Assembly: GCA_963969365.1 (NCBI GenBank)
Contig: OZ017756.1
Span: forward strand, 1,240,001 to 1,304,000
From: Asterochloris sp. CNOR1
Taxonomy: Eukaryota; Chlorophyta; Trebouxiophyceae; Trebouxiales; Trebouxiaceae
Length of the DNA stretch: 64,000 nt
Direction: 5' to 3'
Below are positions 1 to 11,972 of this stretch, in pieces. How positions within the stretch are numbered: position 1 is the stretch's first letter; each line of letters opens with the position of its first letter. The notes beneath the pieces are model-generated. The model searched no databases and was not told the origin of the DNA. It worked only from the letters and a program-made list of their open reading frames with translations. A program made the position numbers and the translations under genes.

Positions 1-253
1 TGTGCAGGAATCAGGCTGGCTGCATGGGTGCAGAAGAATGCACTTGGCTTGGCGGCAGCTCAGCATCTGAGATACAGTTGGCTTAGGCCTGGCCTTAGTC
101 GCAGCCCTGCACTTGGGCATGTCCTGCAGCACTGCATTCTTAAAACACCTGCCTGTGCATGCATGCAGTAGCAGGCAGTGATAGCATCTACAGGGTCAGT
201 GCATGCCGCATGCCACATCTTCCCTGAACGCTGACCCACCATAGAGCAGAGCA

Positions 254-3200
254 TCAAGTTTCATAGCTGCAGACCAGCTGCACCAAACACTGCTGACGCT
301 CACCCTTGTCCAGTGCCTGGCGTGCAGCTTCTGTGTAGGTCTTCTGTGCAGCGATGTGCAGGTCAAAGGCGTTGCGCTGCTGGTCAGCCGTGCTCATGTG
401 CTGCAGCCAGTGCACAGTGGCCTCAGCAGGTGGACCCAAACACAGCCAGGGAAGCATGCAGCCCGCCATACAGGCACCAGCGCAGCAGCAGTGCAAGTAC
501 AAAGCAGCAACCTCAGACAGCTTCTGCTCTAAGCTGGAACCAGCCTACACGGCAGGAAAGCTGCTTTTTGAACCACGAGGGCACTCCAGGCAGCCGCAGC
601 CTGCTGCTCAGGCATCACCCCAGCATGTTTTGGCTGTCAGATCAGGGGTCTTCAACTGGCACTGCTGCATCGGGCACGCGAGGCGGGACCCCACTGCACC
701 CACCTTTTTGCGCTCTGCAATGACTGCATTCACTTCCTCTACAGCAGCTGCCACTGCGGAAGACTGCAGCCCGTCCCCTGCAGGTGCAGGCAGCAGACTT
801 CTTTTTTTGGAATGCCACTGCAGATTGCAGCAGGGCTTCTGCTCTCCTGGTTGTCAGCTTAACAAATCATGCTGCAAAACAAGAAGCACTGCAGTCCCAT
901 GATATGCTGCACCTGCCTTGTCTTGCTGGACCCCTGTATGCTGATGAGCTGTGGTCTCACCATCAGACTCGTCGCCACTCGGCCGTGCAGCAGGGGAGGC
1001 AGATCTGCTGCCGGCAGCTGCAGCGTCTGAAGCGCTTGCTTGGCTGGCGTTCACATGGGCTACACCTTCTACAGGCTGGGCCTCAATGAGCCCCCCGCTG
1101 CCATGCACAGCGTTGAGGGCGGCCACACATGTGGAGAGCTCCCCATGCAGCTGCTGGAGCAGGCTGACAGCGGTAGCCACCTCACTGTTGGCCATCTGCA
1201 TGGCAAAACAGCTCAGATGCTACTCGACACAGGTGGTTCTGCCACCCAACACATCACTCATGCAACAAAGTCAGCATGGTGGCTGACTGCACAGCCACAG
1301 CCTGCTGTGTAACGATGGCATCCTGCCAAGCAGAGACGCTGCTGCGTCCTGCAGTTGTCATATATCTTGAAGGGTCTCAAGCAGCAGCTGACTTGTGGGG
1401 CCTGAGTGGGTGCACTGAACAAGACACGGAGAGGGCAGTGCTGCAGCTCTGCCACACAATTCAGAGCAGCAGGTCAAGCAAAGAAAGGCAAGTTACCTTG
1501 AGTAAATGGCGTGCCGCAGGGCCCTGCAGCCCTGGCACCTTCTGCATGAGCTCCCCAGCCTTCATGTCCAACATGAGCAGCTGGATAGGGTCTGGCTCCG
1601 GGGCTGGGGTGCTGGGCATTGTTTGAGGGATTCCAGCAGGAATCTCCACTGTGCCTGCACAGCAGGGACACCAGGACTTGCAGAGGGAAGCCTCAAGTGA
1701 GCAGCGAGGCACCAGCAAAGCTCTTCAGTGCGCCTGCAACAGCTGGACCCACTGGTACTTGCAGGCAGGAGGGGCAGCTGCTGCATGAAGGCCTGCTGTG
1801 CTGATGCTCTGCCGTGTGTCCACAGTGGAGCTCACTGCAAGTACTGCCAGGCAGCACAGTCAATATATGTGGGCGACAAGAGCACTGACGGCGCTGCCAG
1901 GCTCACCACGAGGAGCCCCAGCGCCTGCATCCTTGCTGCCCACGGCCACAGCGCCGCCTGCGGTGTGGGCACCATTGCTGCTGTCACCAGGTCCTCCCAC
2001 ACCCAACTGCCATGCCTGCAGCAGACCCTTGGGCCCAGGCCCTGGAGGCGCGCTTGGGCTGCCATCAGCAGCAGGCTCGGCTGCAGGCTGCGCTTGGCCT
2101 CGCTGCAGCACCCTGACCCCTCCAGGCAAGGTGGCAGCGCCAGCACTGCTGCTCCTGAAGGGCGATGTTGCCAGCAGCTGGGCCACAGGAGAGCCCGGCT
2201 CCTGCCAGAGCTGCCCATCTGCACCCGACAGGAGTCCGTTTCCCGCTCGCCTTGCCCTGGCCACAGGCGAGCTGGGGTGCTGCTGCCTGGCGCTAGAGAC
2301 AGGCAGTAGCCCTGAGCTGCCCTCCCAGCGCTCAAAGTTGGGGTCTGGGGAGGCCCTGACCAAAGACGCTCCGCTGTAGCGGGACCGGTCAAAGTCCGGG
2401 TCCTTGGCAGCTACCACAGAGCCGCCCCCATAACCGTATAGGTGGGACACTTCACTGGGCTGAGCCCGCCGGGTGGTGATAGACCTGGCCTGCCTGAGCG
2501 ACTGCGCCTCAGCTGGTGAGGCTTTGCCCGAAGCCTGCAGGGCAGCAGAGGGCACAAGATTGCACCACATCGCCCAAGGAGACTTGCAACATGCAGCCTG
2601 CCACCTGCTTCCTGCATCCAGTAACAGCTTTGTCATTTCACACGGTGCGGCCCGCCGGCCATACCCAAAGGGTCAGCAGGCATCAAGCCGCGCCAGTACT
2701 GCCTGCGTGAGACACCGAACCTGAGCTATCCAGCTTATCTCCAAGCTTTTGCGGCATTGATGCAAACTTTGCGACTGGCTGTCAGCCAGCCCACTTGCTT
2801 TGCCTGTCACCACCACCGACGCATGTGTATGTAGGCACTCAGCCCACCTGCATGGCGCGGCGCTGCTGGCGCCGGTTCTTGCGCTCCAGCTCTGCATCCA
2901 GCTCCATCAGAGCAGCCAGGGGGTCCTCCTCTGGCTCCAACCCATGGCCAGCAGCAGCATCAGTTGATGCTGTTGCTGTTACTGGCTCCTGAACATGTGT
3001 GGCAGCTGCCCCTGCAGAATTGCCAGGCTCTGCTGTGCTGCGGGCGGCGCGCAGGGCTACCTGCTGGCGTGCCAGGGCTTGTGTTGCAGATGCAGGCCCT
3101 GCTGCATTGGCCTGCCCTGAGGCGGTCAGGCTGAGGTGCCCAAACCCAGGCGGGGCATCCAGAGCAGCTTTGTCTGCTGTGCTGCTGGTCCTTGCGTCGT

Positions 3201-5381
3201 CAGGCTCTGACTGGGTGCCAGCAGCGGCAGCAGCGCCCTCAGCAGCAGCAAGGTCAAGCCCTGGTGGGCAAATTTGCTGCTGCTGCTGGGGCTTGGCCGG
3301 CACCCCGCCCACCTCCTCCCGAGACTTCCCAGCACCCTGGCCCTGGCCCAGGCTCAGGGCCTCTGCGGCAAGGCTGTTGGCAGCTGCCTGCGGCCCAGGC
3401 TGAGCTGGGGCGCAAAATGCCTCATGCAGCTCCTCCATGCTGTGCACCACACGGCGGTTGCTGAGCCTGACGCCGATGCGCCCAGTCAGCCTGCAGAGGA
3501 AACATCATAAAGTGTCAGGTTCTTCTTGTCTTGCCAGAGAGAAAGCTGACTCAACAAGGCTGCTCGTTCAGAAAATGGCAGGACATCCCCATCCTGCACA
3601 GATGAGGAATGCATGCAACCTATGCCAGGGCAATGTTGAGGCTGACTGGCCTTGCTGAGCCGCTATTGCTGCTGTTCAAAACAGGCAGCTTTGTGGCACT
3701 ATGCCTGATCAGGAAGGTGCTTACAAATGCTTTGGCTGTCATGCACAGTCTCATGCGCCCTGGCTGCTCGCCTGAGCTCCTCCGGGACCTTCAGATAGGA
3801 CACGCGGCGACTGCCCTTCAGAGCTGCCTTCACAAGATCACTGGACACCTTGGCCTTAACTCCAGGAGCAGTGGAGACCGTGATGTGGGGCGTCCTGCCA
3901 TCTGGGGCCAGCATCTCTGCCATCCAGTCAGGGCAGGAGATGGCCAGTGCCTACATGCAGTGCAAAGGGTGATTCTCCAAGTCACGTCTGCATGAGTGCC
4001 GGACCAAGGCGGTGCAGCATATATGGGGCCTCCTGCGGCCTGCTGTACGCCACATGGCACCTGATCTGCCCCTGCACATAACAATCTGAGGCTGTGTGCT
4101 GCTGTACAACACTGTAGTCTCTGAAGTTGCGGCTGACATGAGGAGTGTGCTTGATGTGCACAGCTGGGCAGTTGCATGAAGTTTAGGGTGGCAGGCTGAC
4201 CTGTGCCTGGGTGTCGAAGGCAATCCCCAGCACTGTGACATCTTGCTCCCTCCCCAGCGGTAGCGCCTCCACCTCATCCAGGCTGGGCTGGTACATCTGC
4301 AGCCCATGGGGCACAGCTGGCGTGCACAATTTGCATTAGCAGCAGTTGACAAGCATAACTAGACAACGCAGCCAACATGGCAACACAGCTCATGCGCTGC
4401 CAGGCATGCACCGCAAATTGGCCTCCATGCTTGGAGCAAAGATGACAGAGAGGGTCTGGTCGGGTACCTTTTGCACCAGGACAGCCACAGTCCCTCATGG
4501 CTGAGCGCAAGAATCCTCACCTTGCCAGGCAGCATAGTCCATGCCCAGCCAACACGCCTGGCACTGCCGCCGTCGAGCGAGCTGAGCATTGCCCACAACA
4601 GCAGATATGTACAATTTTGCAATCTGAAGATATGAGACTAAAGACTGGTGGGCTCACCAGGGTAGTGTGATCGGCGCTGAGGCTGCTGAAGATTGGAGGC
4701 GCCAGGCTCAGCACGCGAGCATGGCTCAGGGGATCTAAGAACAGTCCAACATAATGTATGGTCAGGGGCTGCTTCCACTTGTTTAGCGCTTGGCAACTGT
4801 CCTGCAGCAGGCTCCTGATGCTGGCTGCATCACCCGCAGCAGCGCTGGCCGGCTTGTCAGATCTGGCCTGGCTGCTGCCGGCAGCCACTTGCTGCTTTGC
4901 ACTGGCCGCAGACATCCCCTCCTCCCCCGCACCTGGGCCCTTCGCAGCTGAGGCTGGCTGCCGCTGACCTGCGGAGGTGCTGCGATTCACCTGAGTCAGA
5001 TCCCTGGCTGCTGTTCTGTGGGGTCCAATGGGCTTAAAGACCTCTGCTGGGACCAAGCTGCTGCCACTGGAGGCCATGCCTGGCAGCAGCGAGCACATTG
5101 CATCTGCGCCAGCTTGCACTGCATCGGCCCCCGCAAGTTTGACGGTGCCCAGCAGCGCACTGCCCCAGCTCAGGTCCTCCCCTGGTGCTTCGCTTGCAGC
5201 AGAGGGCTGCCCAGCCGGCTGCTGGGCGGCAGGCGTGCTGTCACCAAGACCGACGATGCTGCTGCTTGCTGCAGCTGGTGACTGTGGGACTTCAACTGCG
5301 TTCTCAAGAACCTCTGCCTCTGCCGCTTCTGGCCACCATTGCCTGTGGGGCATACGGTGCGCCACTGTGCTGGCGGTGCTA
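254..5381 (-). CDS. tRNA-ligase-type 2H phosphodiesterase domain protein with long disordered tail
   Basis: The exon ending at about 4660 encodes LSADHTTL and the exon at 3960-3772 encodes TPHITVSTAPGVKAK. These two H-x-T motifs are the signature of 2H phosphoesterases. The second block resembles the C-terminal cyclic phosphodiesterase domain of plant tRNA ligase (PHVTLWT..GV.AK). Between them lies QMYQPSLDEVEALPLGREQD (about 4200-4300). Downstream exons join in phase: a GC donor at 3772, then LTGRIGVRLSNRRVVHSMEE (about 3495-2855), a small exon YWRGLMPADPLGMAGG (about 2695-2645), SGKASPAEAQSLRQ... (about 2565-1910), GTVEIPAGIPQTMPS, MANSEVATAVSLLQQLHGEL (about 1195) and a C-terminal helical exon stopping at 254. 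The tail is Ala/Ser/Pro-rich, with PPGF-like motifs and a repeated D-P-[DN]-F-[DE]-R. I see no ligase or kinase domain upstream. The N-terminus lies in an Ala/Ser-rich exon open from about 5381; the true ATG may be in an upstream exon near 5440. It could instead be two genes split near 3500. Substrate unknown; RNA 2',3'-cyclic phosphate is the family precedent. Confidence 0.55.
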
Positions 5382-5688
5382 TCACTTGCTGCTGCGCCCT
5401 CTCAGCAGCCCTCTGTCGCACCTGGCGCAAGCTCTGTCATGAGGAGTGGCGGGCTGAGGCCCGGATTGGAGTGGCAAAGTGGCACTGGGTGGCCTTGTCA
5501 CTGCCAGATGGAGTAGCCTTGCCAGGTTGACCTGCCTTGTGCGGTATGTACAGCTCTTCTTAGCCATTGTTGCCAGCCTGAAGCCAAAGCTGGGCAGCAC
5601 AGCATGAGGGCTTTGGACTCTCAATAACCTGGCATCTGCTTTTTTCTCAGGCCGGAGCCAGAGGCACTGCAACATCAGCCAATCAGCA

Positions 5689-8600
5689 ATGAGCGACAAG
5701 TACAAGCCAGATCGCCCCGTCTTCTGCGGTGAGCCTCGCCGCTGGCGCCTGCAGACATCGAGCTGCCATGCCGGCCTCCAGCTGCGCAGCCGGCCCAGAA
5801 CTGCAGGAATTCATGCTGTTGAAGCTCATGTTGAGCACACTGCAGGCAACTTTGAGTATGATGCCAACCCGCGGGATGTGGAGCGCCTGTTTGACAGGTT
5901 TGGCCCAATTGAGCGCCTGGACATGAAGACGGGTGAGCATGCCTCACTGATCACAAGTAGGGTGGCGCCTACAGGGCTGTGCTCAATGTGTTTGCCCCCT
6001 GCGCTGTCATGACGTGGGGTCTTCAATGATCATTGGCCTCGTCCATGCTCCTGCTCGCTGCTTTTGTGGCTTTTGGTTGATTATCTGCTCTGGCAGCTGA
6101 CCGCGCGTGCCTGCTGTGCGGCAGATTGGCCACAAGTCCTCCGGGGGACCTCCACTTTCACCCCCTGCCCTGGGCCTACTTCTTCCCATTTCGCTCCCTG
6201 ACCATCGCACCTCTGCTCCACTTCGCTCACCACCTTCCTTCACCGCGCGGCCATGCCCAACCAGAGCTGCACATTGCACAGGGGGCCTCCACTCACACAT
6301 CAGGGCTTCACTCACACACAACAAGCATTCAAAAACCTCTCGCTTCCTCGCTCTTCGTCACTGGCAACCTCACGCCACCACCAACCTCCTTCCCTTCACA
6401 CACGGGCAACCCCAGGCGGAACAGCCTGGTACCACCTCCAACCACTGACTTCCTGTCTAGCTTTCCGGCAGGAGGGAGCGCTGGCAATGAGCCACACAGA
6501 GCCAGCACCACTGCAATCCACCACACCCATGCCAATGTCATATCCTCTGCTCTGCCTCAGGCTTCGCCTTCGTCTTCATGAAGGATAGGCGCGACGGTGA
6601 TGACGCAATCAGGGCGCTGGATGGGTGAGGGGCTTTCTGAACAATGTGCTGGTGCAGCAGCTATGTGGGCCTGCTGTTGAAGCAAGCTGGCATTGCTGCC
6701 TGACAAATGACATTGCAACCAGGGCTCTTGACGGGTGAGGGCCTGTAATATGAAGTGCACCTCTGCTTACACACAGCCTTGAAGCACGCTCTGCTTGCCG
6801 CGCTCAGTCTAAGCAAGTTGCATCAGCATTCACCCTGCTGAGCACATTGGCTCTTGTGCCAGGGCCATGCATGTTGGGTTGATACACCGCCTTTACAGAG
6901 AACCATACTGGGCTCGGGGTCTGCCAGCATATCTGCAAGTTGTCCTGCAATGTGAGACTGCTGGCATGAAGGCAGTGATGCAGGCTCAAGTGATACGTCT
7001 GATGGATGACCTGCTCCATGTCAAAAGTCTCATCACTCCAGGCGCCAGCAATGGCTTACCTGTTGGCCTGCGTGCCTGCAGCCAGGAGTTCGGCGTGCGC
7101 AGGCGCCGACTGAGGGTGGAGTGGGCCAAGGTAAGATTCAACCGGCTTTCTCATTGTGGTTCTTAGAGTGCTGCCTCCTGCTGGCATATGATTGTTTGTT
7201 GGGCACGCTCTGCCTGCAGATTGACGCTGACAGGCGGCGCGTAGCATGGTCAGCAGCTGGTGTGATCACGACTTTGTCGAGCCCCTCCTGCAGGCCCCAG
7301 TGCAAGTGGCTATGGAAAGTGGGCACTCTTTCAGCTTTGGAGCTGGTCTGCCAGCAGGCCCAAACAATCCTATGCAGCCCTGTAGCTGTGCAGACAGGCC
7401 TGGACCATCTTCTGCACCCCTGTGCAGACAGGCCCAGATGTTCTCCCCACTCACCTCAGCTCAACCTACTGACCCACCCTGCAGGGGGACGGCGAGGTGA
7501 AAAAGCGCGAGGATGTGCGTCGCAAGGTCACCGCAGCCAACGAGACACTGTTTGTGGTCAACTTTGACCCCGACCAGTGCCGCGAACGCGACCTGGAGCG
7601 CCACTTTGGGGAGTACGGGCGCCTGCGCCGTGTGCAGGTGTGGCTCGCCTTGGCTTTGTGCCTGTTGGGGGGGGCACGTGTTGCACTTTGGGGAGTGCGG
7701 GCACCTGCGTCGTGTGGGGTGATCTGCCATGCAAGCCACTCTTGGGAGTATGGGTGCCTGCGCAGCGTGCAGGTGCGGCCTTCTTTTGGTGCTTGTGCGC
7801 ATGCTTCGCGCCTGAGCTGTGTGCAGCATGGCAGCTAGCTTTAGTCTCAAGGAACTCATCTTACTCCTGGGACCAGGGCAATTTTGTGTGCCTTGGACGC
7901 TGCCTTACTTGGTCTGTAGCCCTGCACATGTGGGGCCAGCCAGAGCTGAGCCTGATCTTCTTCCCACAGCATGGCGCGTTCTGGGTGCTTGTGCAGCTGA
8001 GTACGGGCTGGTGTGCATGCAGATCAAGAGGAACTATGGCTTTGTGCAATATGAGAAAGTGGAGGACGCCACCGAGGCGTTGCGGGCCTGCAACCACAGC
8101 CGCCTCATGGGTGAGTGAAGTCTGGCCACTTGCATGTGGGACTGGGTGGAGGATCATCTAATCTGTTGTCCAACTTGCTTCCACCTCTTTCATGGGTGCA
8201 CGACTTGCACTGCCTTGCAGCATCATCTAGCCGCCTGGGGGTGCTCCCATTTCGGCCCCCTGCCCTGCTTTGGAGAGTCTATGTCAGCACATGGGCCTGC
8301 TGATGTCAGCAAGTGGTCCTGCTGGAGACCTCAGGATCACACAAGGACGGGGCACCTGGATGTCTGTGGTGGGTGCCACAGCCTGCAGTGGCATAGAGCC
8401 AGCACAGCCTGGCAGGCACCTGCTTGCCTGTCCACAGTAGACAACAGTCTCTGCTGCTGCCCATCAAGCTTGCCCCTGTTTGCCGTACAGCATGCCACCA
8501 TCACGGTCACATGTGATGAGCAGGAAGCCTCTGACACCATATTGCCCAGGACTCCTCTTCATGCAATATGCCCCGTCAACTCTGCTCACGCTGCCTGGCC

Positions 8601-10660
8601 GCATCATCACAGTGAAGTGCGCTGGGGGCATCTGACTCTGACAGCGGCTGCAAGAGCGGCTTCATTGGCATTGCTTTAGCGAAAAACAGCTCATCAGCCC
8701 AAGATCTGCCTGTAGGCCGCACCATCACAGTGGAGTATGTTGCACGGGAGGCAGATGGACGCCCTCTGGAGGATGAGCTGCGGCGCCCTGCTCCCAGGCG
8801 CAGCCCCACGCCGCCGCCCCGCCGCCGTAGGTGGGCTGTGCAAGGAGTGGCCTGAGTGCTCCCTTTACAGTAGCGTGCAGCATGCCTCTGTGCAGCCCTA
8901 CAAGACTGCCTTGCCGCCTTAAGTGAGCACAGAGACTTACCTGCTTGAGGCTGCAGTTGGCCTGGGTGCAGCCCCCCACCCCGCTGCCCCACCATTGCAG
9001 GTAAGCTTGAAGGTCATGTCATCAGCAGCTTGGGAGTCGATTCTGGGGCTGTGCCATGCTGCCGCGACGATGCGGCTCACAAGAAGGATACCTGCACTGC
9101 TGCGCCCTTCCAAGCAGCCAGCAGGCGATTTTGACTCGGATGTGCAATGCACAGCCTCATCTACATAAGAGGCCACACCAAGCTGGGCAGCTTTGCCGCT
9201 CGGCTCGCACCTTGCTTGTGCTCAGAAGGCTATCCGTAGCAGCCCCGGTGGTCAGGGTCTCCCAGCTGATTCGCTCTTCCCTGGACTGCAGATCCCCCTC
9301 GTATGACCGCAATGACAGGAGGCGCGAAAGGAGGGCATCCCCCAGGCAAGACAAGCCTCTGCACTTGCGCATGCAAAGCACCCGCCTGATGCACCAGCTT
9401 GGCGGAGCTGCATGCATAGCCCGTGCCAAATGCCTGCGCCAGACGAGCCCCTGGTTAACCTTATCAGATAGCATGTGGCCCGGGGCGCACCAAGCCAGGC
9501 CTTCAGGCCAAGCCATCTCAAGCCGCACAACCCCTGTCCGGTGTGAGCCATGCCAAGCCAAGCCTCCAAGATGCAAGGCCGCCCTGCAGCTCCTGTGCTT
9601 GGAAGCCCACAGAGAGCATTGCACTTTCAGGCGTCGCAGGGACAGCTTCAGCCCCGATGACAGGGACAGGCGGCGGCGGTCCCGCAGCCCTGAGGAGCGG
9701 GACAGGCGCAGCCGGGGTGAGGGCCGGGAGCTCAGCCCTGCCTCTGCAGGTAGCCCTGAGCGGCGCAGGAGCCCCACGCCAGCGAACAGGGATGAGCGCA
9801 TGGACGAGAGGTGATTCACTCACTGCTGGCTGTTGGTCTGGTCGGGGGCAAAGGGGATTTGTGCAGCCAGGGACAAGCAGCTGGATGAGAGGTGAGCCTG
9901 CCCCTCTGCGCTTTGGGCCTTTGTTGGGGATGGGAGTTGTGTGTGCAGGGCAGCTCTGGGAGAGGTGGAACGAGCACACGGACGAGAGGTAAGCTCGTGG
10001 CCGGAGTGGCCACCTCTTGGCCTTTGTCAGAATGTGTGCTTGAGCCAGCAGTCAGTGAGCAGCAGGCGGATGAGAGATGTGCAGGCTGCCCTGTTTCGTG
10101 GACTGGCTTGTGCCAGAAATGCCTGCTGTGTGCACAAATCCCATACTGGCGGACAGACACCAGCAGGTGAGTGAGAGATGAGCAGGCAGCCCAGCACGCA
10201 CATCTGGTTGCTGGAAGGCTTGCTTTGTGGAGCGTTGCTGTGTGCTTAAGCAGACAGGAAGGTGAGGTTGCCCTGCCTATCCATGTTGCAGCCCTGCGCT
10301 GAGGTACATAATTTGCTTGACCGCAAGAAGATAAAGCAAGAACCACCATAGATGCTGGACAGCCCTGGCATGTGAAACAAGCATTGGCATATGCGGGGTG
10401 GCATTAGCTGCTGGGGGCAGGGAACCCTGCCCAGGGAAGCTCCACAGCTCTTCAACATATTGCTGTCTTCTGTGCAATCTGGCTGTTTTGTGTGCAGTCT
10501 GGCACTGCAGCTGACAGTAAGTGGCATCTGCTGCTTGGGACGAAGTGCCTGACACATGTCTTGTACTGCCTTCAGGGATCCCAGCCCCCGTCAGAACAGC
10601 CATAGCCCTTCCACTGAGCCCATGCAGGGCACTGAGAATGGCCGCGAGGCTTCTGTATAG
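5689..10660 (+). CDS. RS31/RS40-type SR splicing factor (two RRMs + RS domain)
   Basis: Ten exons join in phase to about 304 residues: 5689-5728, 5846-5932, 6561-6624, 7082-7130, 7485-7637, 8023-8110, 8716-8830, 9292-9345, 9631-9810, 10576-10660. RRM1 runs from RPVFCGNFEYDANPRDVERL through GFAFVFMKDRRDGDDAIRAL to RRRRLRVEWAK. RRM2 holds TLFVVNFDPDQCRERDLERH, then IKRNYGFVQYEKVEDATEAL and RTITVEYVAREADGRPLED. These match the plant-specific RS subfamily, including the VEWAK and VNFDP signatures. The C-terminus is RS/RD-rich (DRRRRSRSPEERDRRSRG) and ends REASV. SR proteins bind exonic enhancers and recruit U1 snRNP and U2AF in the nucleus; in plants RS genes regulate their own splicing. The ninth exon also reads into a TGA at 9812, so intron retention would give a shorter protein. 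Intron 8 uses a GC donor after 9345. Most introns carry copies of adjacent exon edges, which is odd in a gene whose product reads splice sites. Confidence 0.9.
6717..6742 (+). repeat. Echo of SR-gene exon 3 end with donor
   Basis: CAGGGCTCTTGACGGGTGAG repeats the end of exon 3 (CAGGGCGCTGGATGGGTGAG, about 6609-6629) about 110 bp downstream in the intron, keeping a GTGAGG donor. Confidence 0.7.
7684..7775 (+). repeat. Two echoes of SR-gene exon 5 end
   Basis: Exon 5 ends CACTTTGGGGAGTACGGGCG... GTGTGCAG then GTG (7600-7640). Copy 1 (7684-7722) begins CACTTTGGGGAGTGCGGGCA; copy 2 (7738-7775) contains GGGAGTATGGGTGCCTGCGC and again ends GTGCAGGTG. Both copies sit wholly within intron 5. Confidence 0.85.
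8486..8635 (+). repeat. Two echoes of SR-gene exon 7 start
   Basis: Exon 7 opens GCCGCACCATCACAGTGGAG (8716). The intron upstream carries GCATGCCACCATCACGGTCA (from about 8490) and GGCCGCATCATCACAGTGAA (from about 8598). The first follows an ACAG that could act as acceptor. Confidence 0.75.
9868..10185 (+). repeat. Array of echoes of SR-gene exon 9 donor
   Basis: Exon 9 ends GCATGGACGAGAG then GTGATT (9810). The following intron carries AGCTGGATGAGAGGTGAGCC (about 9876-9895), GCACACGGACGAGAGGTAAG (about 9974-9993), GCAGGCGGATGAGAGATGTG (about 10062-10081) and GTGAGTGAGAGATGAGCAGG (about 10167-10186). The first two have better donors than the real one. Confidence 0.85.
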
Positions 10661-10709
10661 ACAGATCGAGATGCCCAGGTCACCCTTTTGCTCTATCAAG
10701 TATGACATT

Positions 10710-10714
10710 TGTAA
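10710..10714 (+). terminator. Putative TGTAA polyadenylation signal of SR gene
   Basis: TGTAA, the usual polyadenylation signal of chlorophyte algae, lies about 50 nt after the stop at 10660. A second copy follows near 10764. The assignment rests on position only. Confidence 0.35.
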
Positions 10715-11972
10715 CCAGCTGTGCAGTGGCGTACTCAACAGAGATTCCGCGAAGTGCGACGATGTAACCAATTGCTTCAGTCAGGAAAAGCCCTTGAGCA
10801 TTCAGACTGGTGAGGGGCCTTGAGAGGTTGTTGGGCTGGAAAACTGCTTTGATCTAGTGCAGCACATCAGCCCTGAGCAATACCAATGGGCAGTGTATGG
10901 TGGCATCTGGTCACTGCTTGGCTCTCTGCAGTGGCAGACAGAGCAAATCTGCGCACAGGCCACTGCTAGCCAGCCACTTGCATTTCAACAAATCGAACGA
11001 TTCAGCACACCCATCACAGCAGCAAATGCCTCCCACTTCGACATGGCTCTGAAGGATGGATGAGTTTCCTTAAGCATCAGATCGGGGCATGTGGCAGATG
11101 TGAGAATCAAGGTTATCCCTCATTCAGAGACATGTTGAAGCAGGAGGCATTTGCTGCTGGAGCATTGTGCACACTGGCTGTGCACATGGGGTGATCAAGG
11201 AGGCACTAGATGGCTCAGTACACAGGGGTAGGTGGTGGTTGCAAAGCAACACTTGGAAAGTCTGTAGCCAATGCAGCATCTCTGTCCCATGCCATGCCTA
11301 TGCTGCTGCTGACTCCTCCTTAACGAAGCAGCCTCCAACTGGTGAAGTGAGCCACTCGCGTGGCATTGTGCCTGAGTGACAAGGCATGGATTGACATCTG
11401 AGAGATCCAGGAGGCAAAGGCTGTGTCCATTGGCATTGCTGCTCCAGCTTAGTGCTGCTTCAAATTGTAGCAGCCTCGTTGACACGGCGGGTCCCGTCAC
11501 CTGTGCCTCTGTGTCTGTGATGCGCAGAGGACTAGCCGAGGCGAGAGATATACATCTGCACTCCTGAAGGGTGATCGCCTGCAGGCAGGCAATCTTGAAT
11601 TGTACACAGAACGCAGCGGCAGCACATGAAGTTGGTGGGATACACAGCATGTCATTGCCGCAGTCAGTGTGGAAGAGGATGAGGTGCGGCATCCCATGTG
11701 CTTTGGACGCCTGATGAGCCATATCAGCATAGTCTCCTGTCAGCAGACAGGAACTGCCCCCTGGGAATGTTCCCGAACTTGTTTCGTTGCAGTAGGCCTC
11801 ACTAACTTCGGAAATGCCAAAGTAGTCCAGCCGAGCTGTTTACGTGCGACGAAGCTGCTGTCCAAGTTTGATTGGCTCATATAGCAGAAGCTGGGTTGTT
11901 TCTTGGCAGCAGCTGCAGGGCTGGTCAACAGTTTTGACCAGTGACCTGGCTCATCCTACCGCACGTAACATC
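10715..11972. other. Intergenic region between SR factor and TON2 genes
   Basis: About 1.25 kb between two plus-strand genes. No exon with conserved protein content was recognised; open frames here are short and Cys/Ser-rich, as expected by chance. It should hold the 3' UTR of the SR gene and the promoter and 5' UTR of TON2. No clear TATA box or tRNA was seen. Confidence 0.4.

Noticed and set aside
313-902. Plus-strand open frames of 136-182 codons
   Set aside because: They are shadows of minus-strand coding in the same region, with no motif or sensible splice context.
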